Assembly: GCA_032158295.1 (NCBI GenBank)
Contig: CM063254.1
Location: forward strand, 3,387,538 to 3,451,537
Origin: Pycnopodia helianthoides
Lineage: Eukaryota > Echinodermata > Asteroidea > Forcipulatida > Asteriidae
Reading direction: 5' to 3'
Length of the DNA stretch: 64,000 nucleotides
Both the position numbers and the translations under genes were made by a program. Below are positions 45,791-57,854 of the stretch, in pieces. Within the stretch, counting starts at the first letter, position 1; every line of letters begins with the position of its first letter. The notes beneath the pieces are model-generated. The model had not been told where the DNA came from and did no database searches. It saw only the letters and a list, made by a program, of their open reading frames with translations.

Positions 45791-46078
45791 TTGGGCACAG
45801 GAACCAATACATCAACCTTGAAAATGAAACTGCATAAATTGAGACTGAAATCTTTTCTTGATACCTCTTCCAGGCAACGCGCACTGAAAAAGGCCAATAG
45901 TAGAGAAATGCCAAGATCTGGGGATGAAACAGCAAGCGAGATGCAGCCGCCACGGACAGAACCCGAGTTGATGATGGAAGTGGGGGTTTATGACTCAGTC
46001 TACCCTGGGGTTACACGGCCAGCTTCGGTGAAAATTGCACGAGGGGGAAAACATTTCTCATTCTGCAAAGCTGGATGA
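45791..46078 (+). other. Unrecognised open frame of 95 codons in an ADGRA intron
   Basis: The frame from ATG 45791 has a rather protein-like composition (a charged KLHKLRLKSFL start, then SREMPRSGDETASEMQ) and no simple repeat. I recognise no family and see no evident splice signals or partner exons. It lies on the strand opposite to ADGRA. It could be chance or a relic of a retroelement. Confidence 0.2.
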
Positions 46079-47229
46079 AAAAAACATGGTACACCCTGCG
46101 AATTGGAAAATTATTCTGGTCGCGGCACAGGTGTCAAATATCTCGATAAAGGTGGTCGGAATGGAAAATTATGGACTGGTTGTTGGTAGACCAGAATACA
46201 TTATTCCGTGGCAAACGATGACTACAGTTCACCACGGGGACAGACCTAATTTCAAGTGTGGACAATTCCCCTCGGTCATTGATTCGTTTGAATGGCACCA
46301 CTTCTAATTAAGTTAGTACAATAGAACATTATTGATTGCAGTGAAAACAGCTTTAACTACAGTAGGCCTATTAGAAAAAACCTAGATAAAATATTCAATT
46401 ACATGTTCTGTGTATTTACAATATGTAATCTATTGTTCCATCCCCCCCCGCCTTCCTACACGCACAATACAAAATTCATAAAAATTCAGCTATTTTTATA
46501 AATCTAATTAAAGTTTTTATATACAAAACTAGTTTTTGTTAAAACTAACTTTGGCACAAAATTACAACATGGGACGAGCATGCTTTTTTTTTTTGAAACC
46601 CCATTTATCAATCACGCCCGAATTTGTGCGACCATTGCACAGATTAAATGAAAACATGAATGTCAGTTGGGCAAATTCTTAATTATTTACAAGTCGAGGT
46701 AACACGCTATTTTATAATCAGTGAGCTTCCAGAACCAAACCATTCAAATTTTGGCTGTGTGGTTTGGGTTTTTTTTTCATTATTTTTTGTCTTCTTTTCA
46801 ATTGATTACCAATGTATGTGAAATTTTACCTTTTTTAAACTTGTCATTTTTTTTCTTTGTGCGTCCTTCCATTGTCAAGTCTGTTCGACTTTGTCCCGTT
46901 GATGATAAGGATAATTTGTTATTTGTTATTGTCATTAGGGTCATAATTAATACACCCTTATCTGCTTAGTCTGCATTTTTATTTATTTAAATTTTTTTGA
47001 GCATACACGTTGATTTCCTGTCATCAACATTTCGTCGTGGAAGACGGACGTAACCAAAAGTTACCCGAGAAAGAGCGAAAAAGCAAACAATGTGCAAAAT
47101 TGGGTTTCAAGACAACTGAGTGTAAGAGTTTGATCGGTTTTCTGCAATTTGTAAGTCATTATAGGAAGGTTAAATTCTGCATGGGAAAATGGGAGAACAT
47201 CTCTTTGAGGGTAAATTTAGCGACAACAA

Positions 47230-47619
47230 CAGGGCTCAAATTTGACACTGGACCGCAGGCCCGAGGCCAGTGATTTTAGCGCCGGTCCAGTAAACTCATG
47301 ACCGGACAAGTCCGGCGGTCTTGTGTTTTCAATTCAATAACAATTTATGTAACTCACTCTGTAATATCTTGTGAACCGAAACAAATTATGTTTGAATGTT
47401 GACTTTGAGTAATGATTATAAATATAGTTAATACCCTTGGACAAATGAGGTCAATCTTCTCTTATATATCTTAGCTTGTTCAAATTAATGCAAGTTAAAC
47501 TAAGCAAGGAAGTCTTTTCTCAGTTTGAATCTGGTCTTGTAAAATTATCTCTGGTCCAGTAAAAATTTTGACATACGAGTCCTGTGGTCTTGTGGATTTT
47601 TCCCCAAATTTGAGCCCTG
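47230..47619 (+). mobile_element. CAGGGCTC-family element, complete
   Basis: It runs from CAGGGCTCAAATTTGACACT to AAATTTGAGCCCTG, with AACAA repeated directly on both sides (5 bp). The interior has GGACCGCAGGCCCGAGGCC, AAGTCCGGCGGTCTTGTG and CTGGTCTTGTAAAATTATC. The alternation of GGTC/GACC and CTGG/CCAG blocks makes both halves roughly mirror each other. Confidence 0.82.
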
Positions 47620-48089
47620 AACAATGTAACATTAATGCCACTGTCTTTTTGTCAGGAGCCATTTTACTGCTCACGGCCTTCTGTTACTGGGAAAAAAAGT
47701 ACTGTACATGTACGTGCCTGGAAGAATGCGCAGAGGAGTCTTATGCCCGCTTCTTCCCGACACACGACAATTTATTGCTTTGTAAACTGCAGTAAAGACT
47801 TGTCTCTGAAAACTGGAACGAAACCTATGATTTACAGGTTTCTTTTTTATTCAAAATCATATTTAACATGCAATTTGTTTAACTATGTAGAAAGATCTTT
47901 CTACGAAGATTTACCCAAACCAAACAGTGCAAAAATGTGTCCACCATCTCAAAATGGCTTAATCTGGGTTTTCCATAAACTATTTTTTAAATTAAATCCA
48001 CTTTACATTTTAAAAATCAGTGCTCTTTTTCACACTCCTCGGACAAGGTTAAGGAGTTCAGAAGGGTACCATTGCACTTACATGTACAT

Positions 48090-48439
48090 CAGAGCTCGAA
48101 TTTGACACTGGACCGCAGGCCCAAGGCCAGTGATTTTAGCATCGGGCCAGTAAACTCATGTTCGGACAAGTCCGGCGGTCTTGTGTTTGTGTTCAAATGT
48201 TGACTTTCAGTCTGATAAATACAATTCTGTTGATTATCAAAGACTTCATACCCATTATACAAAAGAGACCAATCTTCTCTTAGTGCTTTTTCAAATTCAA
48301 ACAGTTCAAATATTAACCTGTTTAGGCTTTTTTTCTTCTCACTTCAATTCTGGTCTTGTACTCAAAATTCTGGTCCAGTAAATATTTTTAGCTACAAGCC
48401 CTGCGGTCTTGTGGGTTTTCCCCCCAAATTCTAGCCCTG
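48090..48439 (+). mobile_element. CAGGGCTC-family element, complete, 5-bp duplication TACAT
   Basis: It runs from CAGAGCTCGAATTTGACACT to AAATTCTAGCCCTG, with TACAT directly repeated at 48085-48089 and 48440-48444. The interior is almost the same as 47230-47619. Confidence 0.82.
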
Positions 48440-48453
48440 TACATGTAGACTCC

Positions 48454-49128
48454 TTAAAGAGGGGCTCCAAGGTAAATTTCAGTTTTGAGAGCACTCTTTT
48501 TTAGTTTCCAATAGATAGAGTCCTCATAAAAAATGGAGAAAAACTATGACAAGTCTCTACCCTTATGTTGAAACGGTTTTAATACAGTATATACCACTGT
48601 GTTTGAATGATAACCCTTGTCAAAATCCAAAAACGTTCGATGATGTCACATTTCAATATGTGGTCTGTAGATTTTTGTACAGAGAACTTTCAGTTCATTC
48701 CTGAATTTTGATGATATTCAATCAAAATGGCAATTGAAGTTGACCTTTTGACTGGTGCAAAAAATTCCTTTTTGGACTGTTGAAATGTGTACAGAACCAT
48801 TTTAGCTTGTGTGTGCCGATGACCTCACGTTTCAAATTTCGCTCTCAAAGAGTGTCAAGGAAAATTACATTTTCACCATTTTATAGTGAGGTTAAAGACT
48901 TGTAAATTTTCCTCCACTTTCATGAGGACTCAACGAATGCATCACAAAACCAGGCCTTTTAAAGGGCAAGACCATTTTCATTTTGCAAAGGGCATTTCCA
49001 TTGGAAACCAATCTTGACATTAATGGGAAACTCTTGAAGGGACAGCAAGGCCAAGGCCAGGCCTCTGTTGCCTCCATGTAATTCCAGCCCCTGCAAAACC
49101 AAATTTTACCTTGGAGCAACTCTATTAA
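48454..49128 (+). mobile_element. GGGGCTCCAAGGT MITE carrying a nested insertion
   Basis: The left end is TTAAAGAGGGGCTCCAAGG; the right end is AAATTTTACCTTGGAGC-ACTCTATTAA. The CAGGCC element 48951-49093 is inserted about 30 bp from the right end and interrupts it. Confidence 0.82.
48951..49093 (+). mobile_element. CAGGCC MITE nested in another MITE, 6-bp duplication CAAAAC
   Basis: It runs from CAGGCCTTTTAAAGGGCAAG to AATTCCAGCCCCTG, 143 bp, flanked by CAAAAC at 48945-48950 and 49094-49099. The interrupted host element reads through on both sides. Confidence 0.88.
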
Positions 49129-51274
49129 AAATGATGGTCTGATGTAGTGAAGAGAACACACGTACACGTGGTCCAGAAAACCGAAACTTTGCCCTCTTTC
49201 GTGTCCTTCTAAAAAGCTCAGAGAACAAGGTTACATTCATTGCAGGATAATCCAGCATAATTCTGCCATCTCTTCTTGTACACAGGAGAGTGCACTGCAA
49301 TGCACCCATTTGCCCAACTTTGTGTTGGCAAAAGGCTTTTGAGTGTGCACTGTTGTTACTACCCGACAGGAAAGGCATTTACAACATCACTCCACCAATT
49401 CAGGTGGCTGTGATAATTGTGTTGCCTGTAAGTTTGGAGGATCTTCGCTTGACTGTCCTTCAATGAAAATGAAGGGATAAGGCGAGGAGGCGTGGCGTTC
49501 CAGGGCCAACTAATGCAGTCATTTACGCTGGCTTTGTCCCCAACATAACCCGTGCTGCCCTTTAGTTGTACGAAGTGTTAAAAGAAAATCGTCGTAAACG
49601 TGTTGCGTGCGTTCGGTAAAAAGAAAACCAGTGTAGGGGGAGTTTGTGGAAAGTACAGTGCAGTGCGAATGGGCTGTACACGACAAGGGACTGGAGGACC
49701 TAAACTAGCCAGCATGACCACTGAGCCATGGTCTGTACGTACTTAAGAGTTGGGAAGTCGGATGGGCTTGGCTTCAAATAATGATTACAATTTTCATGTA
49801 CTACTGACTACTACCGAAATCAAATCTTAAAAGGAAGAGTACAATGTAAGTTTGTACAATTTGGAATTTGAGAACATGATTAAATAATTTTCAATAAACA
49901 TACCACACTACACATCTAAACCTTCTGAAACTTTCATTATTTGGCCAGCCAGTGGAAACAACAAAAAAAGGTGAAAAAACACACTGACGGAACAAGAATC
50001 TCAAAAGGGCATACTGTATCAGGGTTATTTTAAATCGGATAACATTAGGTACCAAACACAAGCTCTTCATCATTTGATTGGGGGAACATGTGTCTTGCGA
50101 ACGCGTGACTGTCACGTGAAGTGACGTGAAACATCTAACAAGAATTGACTTTAACTTTAAGAACAAATTCACCAGCGGGCTTAATTTCACAAATTTCATC
50201 TTAAGGCGTGCTAAGCAAAGTGTGAAGTCAAAATACAAATCACTAAGCAACAAGCAAACTAAGGACCATTAACCACAGTTCGACTAACTCCGATCGAATG
50301 CAAGCTAGCCGACGATGGTTGGACCAGTCCACAAAGATTCGCGAGTCAGCTATATCGACGCTGGAAACATCATTGGTTACCAATAGCCATTTCATAGCAC
50401 AGTGCAGAGAGGACCAGTTATCAGAAAAAAATGGTAAGTTGGTCCGACTTATTATTACAACAATCAAGCAGATGTGATTTTACCAACTTTCATAGTAACA
50501 TTACTCCATGAATTAATTTACTTCTAAAGCTTGCCATCAATTTTTGGGTACTGTTCATCCATGCACTCGTCTCTGGCACACCGTACCACTTACAATTTGT
50601 TGTGGAACGTTAATTGAAGACCCACATAAAGTACATGTTTACTGATGATATATCGAGCAAATATCGCCCGTCTGTCCAATGAACTCAACCCCAAAATGTA
50701 AACAAACTGGCCATATGTCACGACTAGAGTAAACCGCACTTCAACTACAGTGCACATGTCTTAACGTACGTCACTAACCAACCACTAGTTAACCATTGGT
50801 CCTTGATTGAACTTGCTCAATATTGACGACTCCAAAATGTCAATCCAACTGCCACTATCGATGGGATTTTTTGGATGGATGTTGGACTTAATTTCCCCCT
50901 TTACAATATTCCTCTTCTTTAAAAAGGAAATGGTAGCTAAAATGTTCATTAATGACCTTAAAACAAGAAAATTCAAGCGACAAGTACATTTCATTGTGCG
51001 GCAGGAACTCTCAACGCACTCATGACCCCAGGAGCGGAGTTTAGTGAGTAGCTTGTCAAGACCACCATAGTCTTAGACCTGGAATACCATTTTTCCATGA
51101 TTTTGACACTTTGTAATAATGCAAAGTGCCTGTTCCTCTCTGTATACATTCTGCCATTTTTTCTGGACAGGTCAGTATATAATTTGACTTAAATTAAGGG
51201 AGATTTAAAATGGCAGTCCTGCACAGGACTTTGTGCCTGAATACATGTCTGGACTACAATTTTAATGAACTTAC

Positions 51275-51545
51275 AGTTGTACAGTATCCTGTGGAATCGT
51301 AGCTGGATCAATCGGGCTTTTCAGCCCCTTCCCACTGCAGACCACCTCCCTCCGACTGGACCGCCTATCATCCCGACCCCTATCCCGACCCTCACGGTCG
51401 CTCCGCCGGCCCAGAAGATTACACGTGCAGCTGGACGGGCAGGCCTCCACCACCAGCGTCGAGATTACGGACACGGCCAGGTGAGAAGACACAGGGCGCT
51501 GGCAAAACTGAAGCGCGGCGTACGGATCCAGAAGGTGGCAGTCAT
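51275..51545 (-). CDS. ADGRA3: ADGRA2/3-like adhesion GPCR, exon 1: LRRNT, with out-of-frame signal-peptide-like start
   Basis: The minus-strand frame down to 51275 encodes CPSSCTCNLLGRR, a basic linker, then EVVCSGKGL and IPQDTVQL. This is the N-terminal LRR cap (Cx3CxC...C) that opens the ADGRA extracellular region. The donor GTAAGTTCATT follows 51275, leaving phase 2, which joins exon 2. In this frame there is no ATG between an upstream stop and CPSSC. In another frame, ATG at 51545 opens MTATFWIRTPRF followed by a hydrophobic ASALCLL run, a good signal-peptide shape, but it stops at 51465. Either an indel separates the two, or the true start is in an upstream exon. The LRRNT part is secure, the 5' limit is not. 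Confidence 0.8.
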
Positions 51546-54500
51546 TTTCGCAGTCACTTTGATGGCGGCTTATCCATGCAACCGACCAAGAAGAAAACGG
51601 AACAGATGGTTAAGTTATGGTGAAGGGCAACGGACGGCAACCGAGCGGTAATTGGCAGTGTAGGGATGCTTCACACTCGGCATCACAGTGTGTCGGCTGC
51701 CTCGTCGATAACCCGCCAAATCCTCTCTCCATGTACCAGAGCTCAGCAGTTTAAGTGTGATTGCAGCTATGAATCATACTATGCTTAATCAGTTACGACG
51801 CTGGTATTTCCTGACTGCTGAATATTCCATGTGTACATTGGGTGATCCACAGTGTATTAATGTAAGTCACGCCGGAGCATTCGCCGACGATGGCTCTTCT
51901 CCCTTCAAACTGTTTTCATTATTTCACCACTCAGTCATTTTTTCGTGTTTTAAAGCAGGAAGTCGCTGTGTGCAGTCAACAAGCACAACAGTGAAATCTG
52001 AAAACTGGCGAAAAAAAAAACTCTTCCACAAATTGTCTCCTGCTGTCTTCCGTGCAACAACCAATCCTCATCTAAAATTGAAAAAACAAAAACAATATTT
52101 GTAACATATCACACTACAGGCCTAGTAGAAGTTTCATCATTGAGAGAGCAAGGCCATTTTCATCGAGCAAAAGGCATGTCCATTGGAAAAAAATCTTAAC
52201 GTCTATGGGAAACTTTTAACTAGGGACACCAAGGCCAAGAGCAGGGCCCCTGTGGCCTCGGTGTCGTTCATTCCGATAATTCCCGACAGTAGGGGCTTAT
52301 ATTGGATTTTCTACATCTGCCTGAAAAGTATTTTGACAGCCTGTGAGTAACAGGAGCGTTATTGCTCAGCCCGATGACAGACAAATCCCACACATCAGTT
52401 TCCTAGTCCTACTAATAATATTTAGGGGACATAAAAAATAGTGCTTAGTTTATCTGCCAACAACGTGTACATGACTCTCATCGCACACTGAACATTATTA
52501 CCCCTGTCAATGGGCCATTTATTTAATTTCCTTATTAAACAATCTCGGCTCCCTGGGGAGTATGTATGCAGCCTTGTTGCAATATGTAGCACATTAAGTT
52601 AAATCAATCATGAAAACTCTGCCCTCTAATGCACTCAAGTACTAACAGTGTGTGTACCTGAACTTGAATTGGGGAAGAGAGACAAATTATCACAAGGTTC
52701 AATTCAAGTGTACACAGTCAGTCAGCACCAGGCCTTGAATTTCATCTTGAGGGGCAAAGGCCATTTTCGTTTTGCAAAGGGCACTACCATTGGGGAGAAA
52801 AAACCTGAAAGTCTATGGGAAACTTTTGGAAGGGGCACCAAGGCCAAGCAGGGCTCAAATCTGGGGTAAAAAAATCCACAAGACTGCAGGGGTTGTAGCT
52901 AAAAATGTTTACTGGACCAGAAATTTAAAGACCAGAATCAAAAAGCGACAAAAACTTCCCGATTCCTGTACTTTTTTTACTTGAACAATAATTGCTCTAA
53001 GACATTGTAAGAGAAGATTTCTCATCTTTTGTCTCTTTGGGTATTAAATATACTTCATTACTTAACGATATATTTCAGACTCAAAGTCAACATTTGAACA
53101 TAACTTGTTTCTGCTCGAGATATTACACAGTGAGGTACATTGTTATTCAATTGGAAAAAAATACAAGACTGCCAGACAAGTCTGGTCATAAGTTTAATAA
53201 CCCTAACCCTACCAAGACCAGGGCTAGAGGCCATGACCTCGGTGGCCTCCTGAGTAATTCCAGACCTGCAGCACTGAAAACATATCTTCAGTCTGAACTC
53301 AACTGCTCTACAAGGTCAATCAAGTTGATGGCATTCTACAATCAAAATGCTGCTCAAGATACAAAATGTATGTCAGACTATAAGTATGAGAATAACAGGC
53401 CCGGAATCTCATCTTTGAGAGGGCAAGGCCATTTTTATTTTGAAGTGAGCACCAAGGCAAGACCAGGGCAACGAAGGCCATGGGCCTCCTTAGCCTTCGT
53501 GTATTTCCAGGCCTGGGAATGCTAATTTAGACATCATCGCATTTAATTAAATTAATTTTATGCACTCAGAGAGCTGTGTGGAGTACTGCGGTATCATTTT
53601 TAAACTAGAGGGTAGAGCCTTAGAGGTACAGTGCACACATAAATAAAGTAAGTGGCAGTCTTTGTCACACAAATGTGCTCAACAACGGGACAGTTTCTAA
53701 TATACCTCTACACTCCAGTGTACAGTCATTCTGTATTTTTGTTTAGGATCAATTGATTTTCCATACATGTCTTTATCCTTGATAGAGATACAGAATTCTG
53801 CAATGTGCATTTACCCCTTTCACTAGTCATGTTGGTTTGCTTTACTGCTCTGAACATTGTGCTACATGTGTGAGATGTTTTATTTTTTAGCATTCCAATT
53901 GTTCTTGTGGGATAAGTACAGTGATGTCTATTTGTTTTGTTTTTTTTTTTGTTTTTTTACCCAAGTACAAAAATTGGGATATTCCCCAGAATTTTCAAAA
54001 CTTGGGACATTCTGGACCTAAATTTTGGCGAAGTTTGCCTGAAGCACGCTGAATTGAAATTTAAGTTCCTCTGACAGTGTCTGAATGTTTATATTGGTGT
54101 TTATCTTTGGTTTTAAAAGCCCTACTGTGTAATCTGGGCATTCTAGTCAGTGTCGGCCAGTAACTCGGACCAGACTAGTCCTTCGGCGGTCTTTTGTTTT
54201 TCAATTAAATAATAATACCTCCAAAAAAAAGGTAACGTTCACATATTAACTTTGAGTCTGGTACATATCTTTCAATTCCGTTGTGTATCAAAATTTACCC
54301 TAGATAAAGACAAATGATATAAATCTTCTCTTAGTGCATGTTCAAACAGAGGTTGCTTGCATATATTAAACTTTGTAGAAAGTTCTTTCTCAGAAAGGTC
54401 TTGGCCTTGGTCCCCTTCAAAAGTGTCCCATAGACTTGAAGACTTTCAAAAGGAATTGCCCTTTTCTTAAATGAAAAATGGCCTTGCCCTCTCCAAGATG

Positions 54501-55740
54501 AAATTCCTGTCCTGTGAGACATGTAATTCCCATTCTTTTCATTTACATTACAGGGCGGATAATTACCCAAAAAGGCAAAGTCAACATCAAAATTAACACC
54601 TTAAAGGCAAAGTATACCTTAAGTTGGTTTTTGGATCCGTTTGATTGTTTTAATCCTATAAAAATTAGTACAATAAAACTAACCTGTGAAAATTGGGTAG
54701 CATTTTTTTTTTAGATAATCCACAATTGGAATACACAATCTGAGAAACGTTTCATGTGAATATGTTGATACTGCACTTGGTGATATTACTTTAGTTTTAT
54801 ATTGTAAATAATCGATACCAATGCATACAGTTGAGCTTGAAGCATGAATGAACGTTACGAACTTGCTATGAATGTGTGGGCGCACGTGTGTGTGTGTGTG
54901 TGTGTGCAGTTTTCTAATATGGAGTCAGTACAGAAAAATGTAACTGAGACGTCAATCTTCATTATTTTTCAAATTAATTTCACCCAAGGATAAAATTAAC
55001 CATTCTGACCCAGCGGGCATGAAATTTTGGACATAAGGAATATGAGCACGAAGCTTCAGTTCCTCCATCAGGTATAAATATGAAAATATCCGTTATAAAA
55101 TTGTTCGCAATGGTACAGGAACATTGTATACAATGGAGGCGACAACCTGGCTAGGCAGAACCCTGAAAAGGGACTAAGTAAAAGTGAAGAATGCCGCATT
55201 TAAAAAAAGGATCAACTTTATTATTTTATAATTCAGACTTTTATTTTAACAACCATTAGAATTATGGGCAGGCAAAAGATTTTGAGTATGTTAATGAATA
55301 TAACTGAGCGTATTCCTACTGAGTGGTGCATTCCACTGCATACACAGTATTTACTGTTATTAATATTAGTACTAAATATCAGTAAGTGGTATGCTCAAAA
55401 TCTTATAAAGCACAACGATGAATGCAAAAAAGACACACAAATTGACATTGAACATGTTGAATCTTGAAATTATAGTAAAAAAACAAGGGCACATAAAATA
55501 CATCCAAGACTGAGTGAATCTGGGTCATGGGAGCCCTAAAATAAAAACACAAACAAATCAATCGGTGGTACTGAGCGCGATGATGAGCGCTAAATTGCTA
55601 TAAATAACGAAATGCTCACACACTCCAGCACGAATCAATCCATCTAAACCATGGAGATCTAACTAGCTGTCACTCCATGCACCACGGCACTAGCTATAAT
55701 AAACACTAGCTAGCTCTAGCTCTAGCATGCAGTAGCACTA
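51546..55740. other. Upstream region of ADGRA, repeats only
   Basis: No exon was recognised. It holds decayed CAGGCC copies at 52117-52265, 52729-52850, 53396-53515 and, reversed, 54400-54521. A truncated CAGGGCTC copy lies at about 52853-53180, a truncated TTAAAGGCAAAG MITE begins at 54602, and a short (TG)n run lies at 54886-54906. Confidence 0.6.
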
Positions 55741-55756
55741 TCACTGCAGTAATTTA

Positions 55757-55870
55757 CCTGCTTTTGACGGTCCCTTCACCCCATACACAGCAGCTTCTGT
55801 TACGCGGGGGCCTCTCGAGGAATTTCGTTCGCAATTTCCAACCTTCCCGGCAGTAATCGTGTCATTTAAA
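55757..55870 (-). promoter_or_regulatory. Possible upstream 5'-UTR exon or promoter patch
   Basis: The stretch is GC- and CpG-richer than its neighbours (GTTACGCGGGGGCCTCTCG). On the minus strand it ends ACCGTCAAAAGCAG followed by GTAAATTACTG, a usable splice donor. It lies 4.2 kb upstream of the LRRNT exon, on the same strand. It could be a non-coding first exon that would solve the missing start, but no start codon or TATA element decides it. Confidence 0.25.
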
Positions 55871-56617
55871 ATCGACTACATTCACGTGATCCTCTGTCGA
55901 CATTCAACGCTATGATGTTATCATGTAAACAGCGTGGACGCAGTCCGTTAACATGAGAAAAATAGAGCAAATTATTTCCTAGAGTTAATCTCTCAGATGA
56001 TCGTCGGTTACAGTGCACACAACAAAATAATGCTTGATTATGTATACCCGCCCGACAGACAGTGTGCTGTAGCATGCTACACACACACACGAGCTCTTCT
56101 GTTATGAATAGAGGGCGCTGTTTACAAATAATAACTCGAATCTCACTCAATAAAGTTTTGCAAAGTTTGTGGTACTACGTAGTGGAACAATAACTCGCTC
56201 AAGAGATGGACGGCCCGGCACTAGATCTACAGTCAACACCAAAACTCTGGATACGCCCGTAGGACCTCACTCCCAAAATACAATCTTTCTAATCACTCCA
56301 CTCTTACAGGGCATCCATGTAACCACAGAGAATGGGCCACAGAGGCTGCTCGTATGAGTAGGGATCGAGACCATTCTTGACCCCATGGTCTGAACATCCG
56401 AGGAGAAAATGATTAACAACTTTTTGTCTTTGCCTTCTCCTTTCTCCCGCCCCCTCCCTATTTTTCTCTCTCTTCATAGTGTTCCACTTAACTACCTTTT
56501 TTACGTCGGTACACTTGTTCATGTGTGTTGTGTTGTCATTAGCCTTCGAAAAGACTCTGCTAGGATAGGGTAAAAAAAGTTGACTGTAAATCTGTGAGCT
56601 TTTGTGTTTTGTGTCTT

Positions 56618-57235
56618 ACCCCTTCTTTAGGCCTAACTATTTTGTTGTAAAAATAATAACACCCCCCCGACATTCTTAATTAATTATCTTTGAATCAAAA
56701 ACAGTTCAACAATTATACACGAGTGGGGCCTACACCAAATTCAACATTTTTTTAAATTATGAAATGTAGAACAACTATTGTAAACCAAAAATCGAAAAAC
56801 TAGGCAACAATTAAACAGTTGCAGAAGAAGAGACAAAAACTATTGAAATCAGACCTCAAGACAAACTCATTCTACAAAAAAAAAAAAAAAAAAAAAAAAA
56901 AACGATGGACAGAATTAATAAAAGTTAACCTAACCAGAACCATGGCCCAATAGCCTATATTTAATGACAATAGTCCAATTGGAAAGCATCCACGTTAACC
57001 AAAATGATTATGGAAATTACAAATTACACTCCTCAGAACATTTTGGGCTCAATTTGTCATCGAAGTTGCAAGAAAATAATGGAAGATATGGGGTGAAAAA
57101 TCACCTCCTTCTCTAAAACTAAATTACTTCTGGGGGGGGGGGGTCTAACAATATTTTACATTATCAACAGTGCTCTCCATGACTCTTCAAGTAAGTTTGA
57201 TGTACATGCATGCCTGCCTTTAAAACACAAATTTG
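56618..57235 (+). repeat. 618-bp tandem duplication, copy 1
   Basis: It is directly followed by a nearly identical copy. It begins ACCCCTTCTTTAGGCC and ends AAAACACAAATTTG. It includes a poly-A run, a G run, and internal MITE-like text (TTGGGCTCAATTTGTCATCG). No open frame of note. Confidence 0.95.
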
Positions 57236-57493
57236 ACCCCTTCTTTAGGCCTAACTATTTTGTTGTAAAAATAATAACATCCCCCCGACATTCTTAATTA
57301 ATTATCTTTGAATCAAAAACAGTTCAACAATTATACACGAGTGGGGCCTACACCAAATTCAACATTTTTTTAAATTATGAAATGTAGAACAACTATTGTA
57401 AACCAAAAATCGAAAAACTAGGCAACAATTAAACAGTTGCAGAAGAAGAGACAAAAACTATTGAAATCAGACCTCAAGACAAACTCATTCTAC

Positions 57494-57526
<33 letters not shown>

Positions 57527-57854
57527 GGACAGAATTAATAAAAGTTAACCTAACCAGAACCATGGCCCAATAGCCTATATTTAATGACAATAGTCCAATT
57601 GGAAAGCATCCACGTTAACCAAAATGATTATGGAAATTACAAATTACACTCCTCAGAACATTTTGGGCTCAATTTGTCATCGAAGTTGCAAGAAAATAAT
57701 GGAAGATATGGGGTGAAAAATCACCTCCTTCTCTAAAACTAAATTACTTCTGGGGGGGGGGGTCTAACAATATTTTACATTATCAACAGTGCTCTCCATG
57801 ACTCTTCAAGTAAGTTTGATGTACATGCATGCCTGCCTTTAAAACACAAATTTG
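57236..57854 (+). repeat. 618-bp tandem duplication, copy 2
   Basis: It differs from copy 1 mainly in homopolymer lengths (the poly-A and poly-G runs) plus a few substitutions, such as CACCCCCCC versus CATCCCCCC near the start and CGATGG versus GGATGG after the poly-A. Confidence 0.95.

Noticed and set aside
48951..49099. hAT assignment with 8-bp duplication CAAAACCA
   Set aside because: An 8-bp reading is possible at this one copy by shifting the border, but the other five copies give clean 6-bp duplications outside CAG...CTG ends, so 6 bp is preferred.
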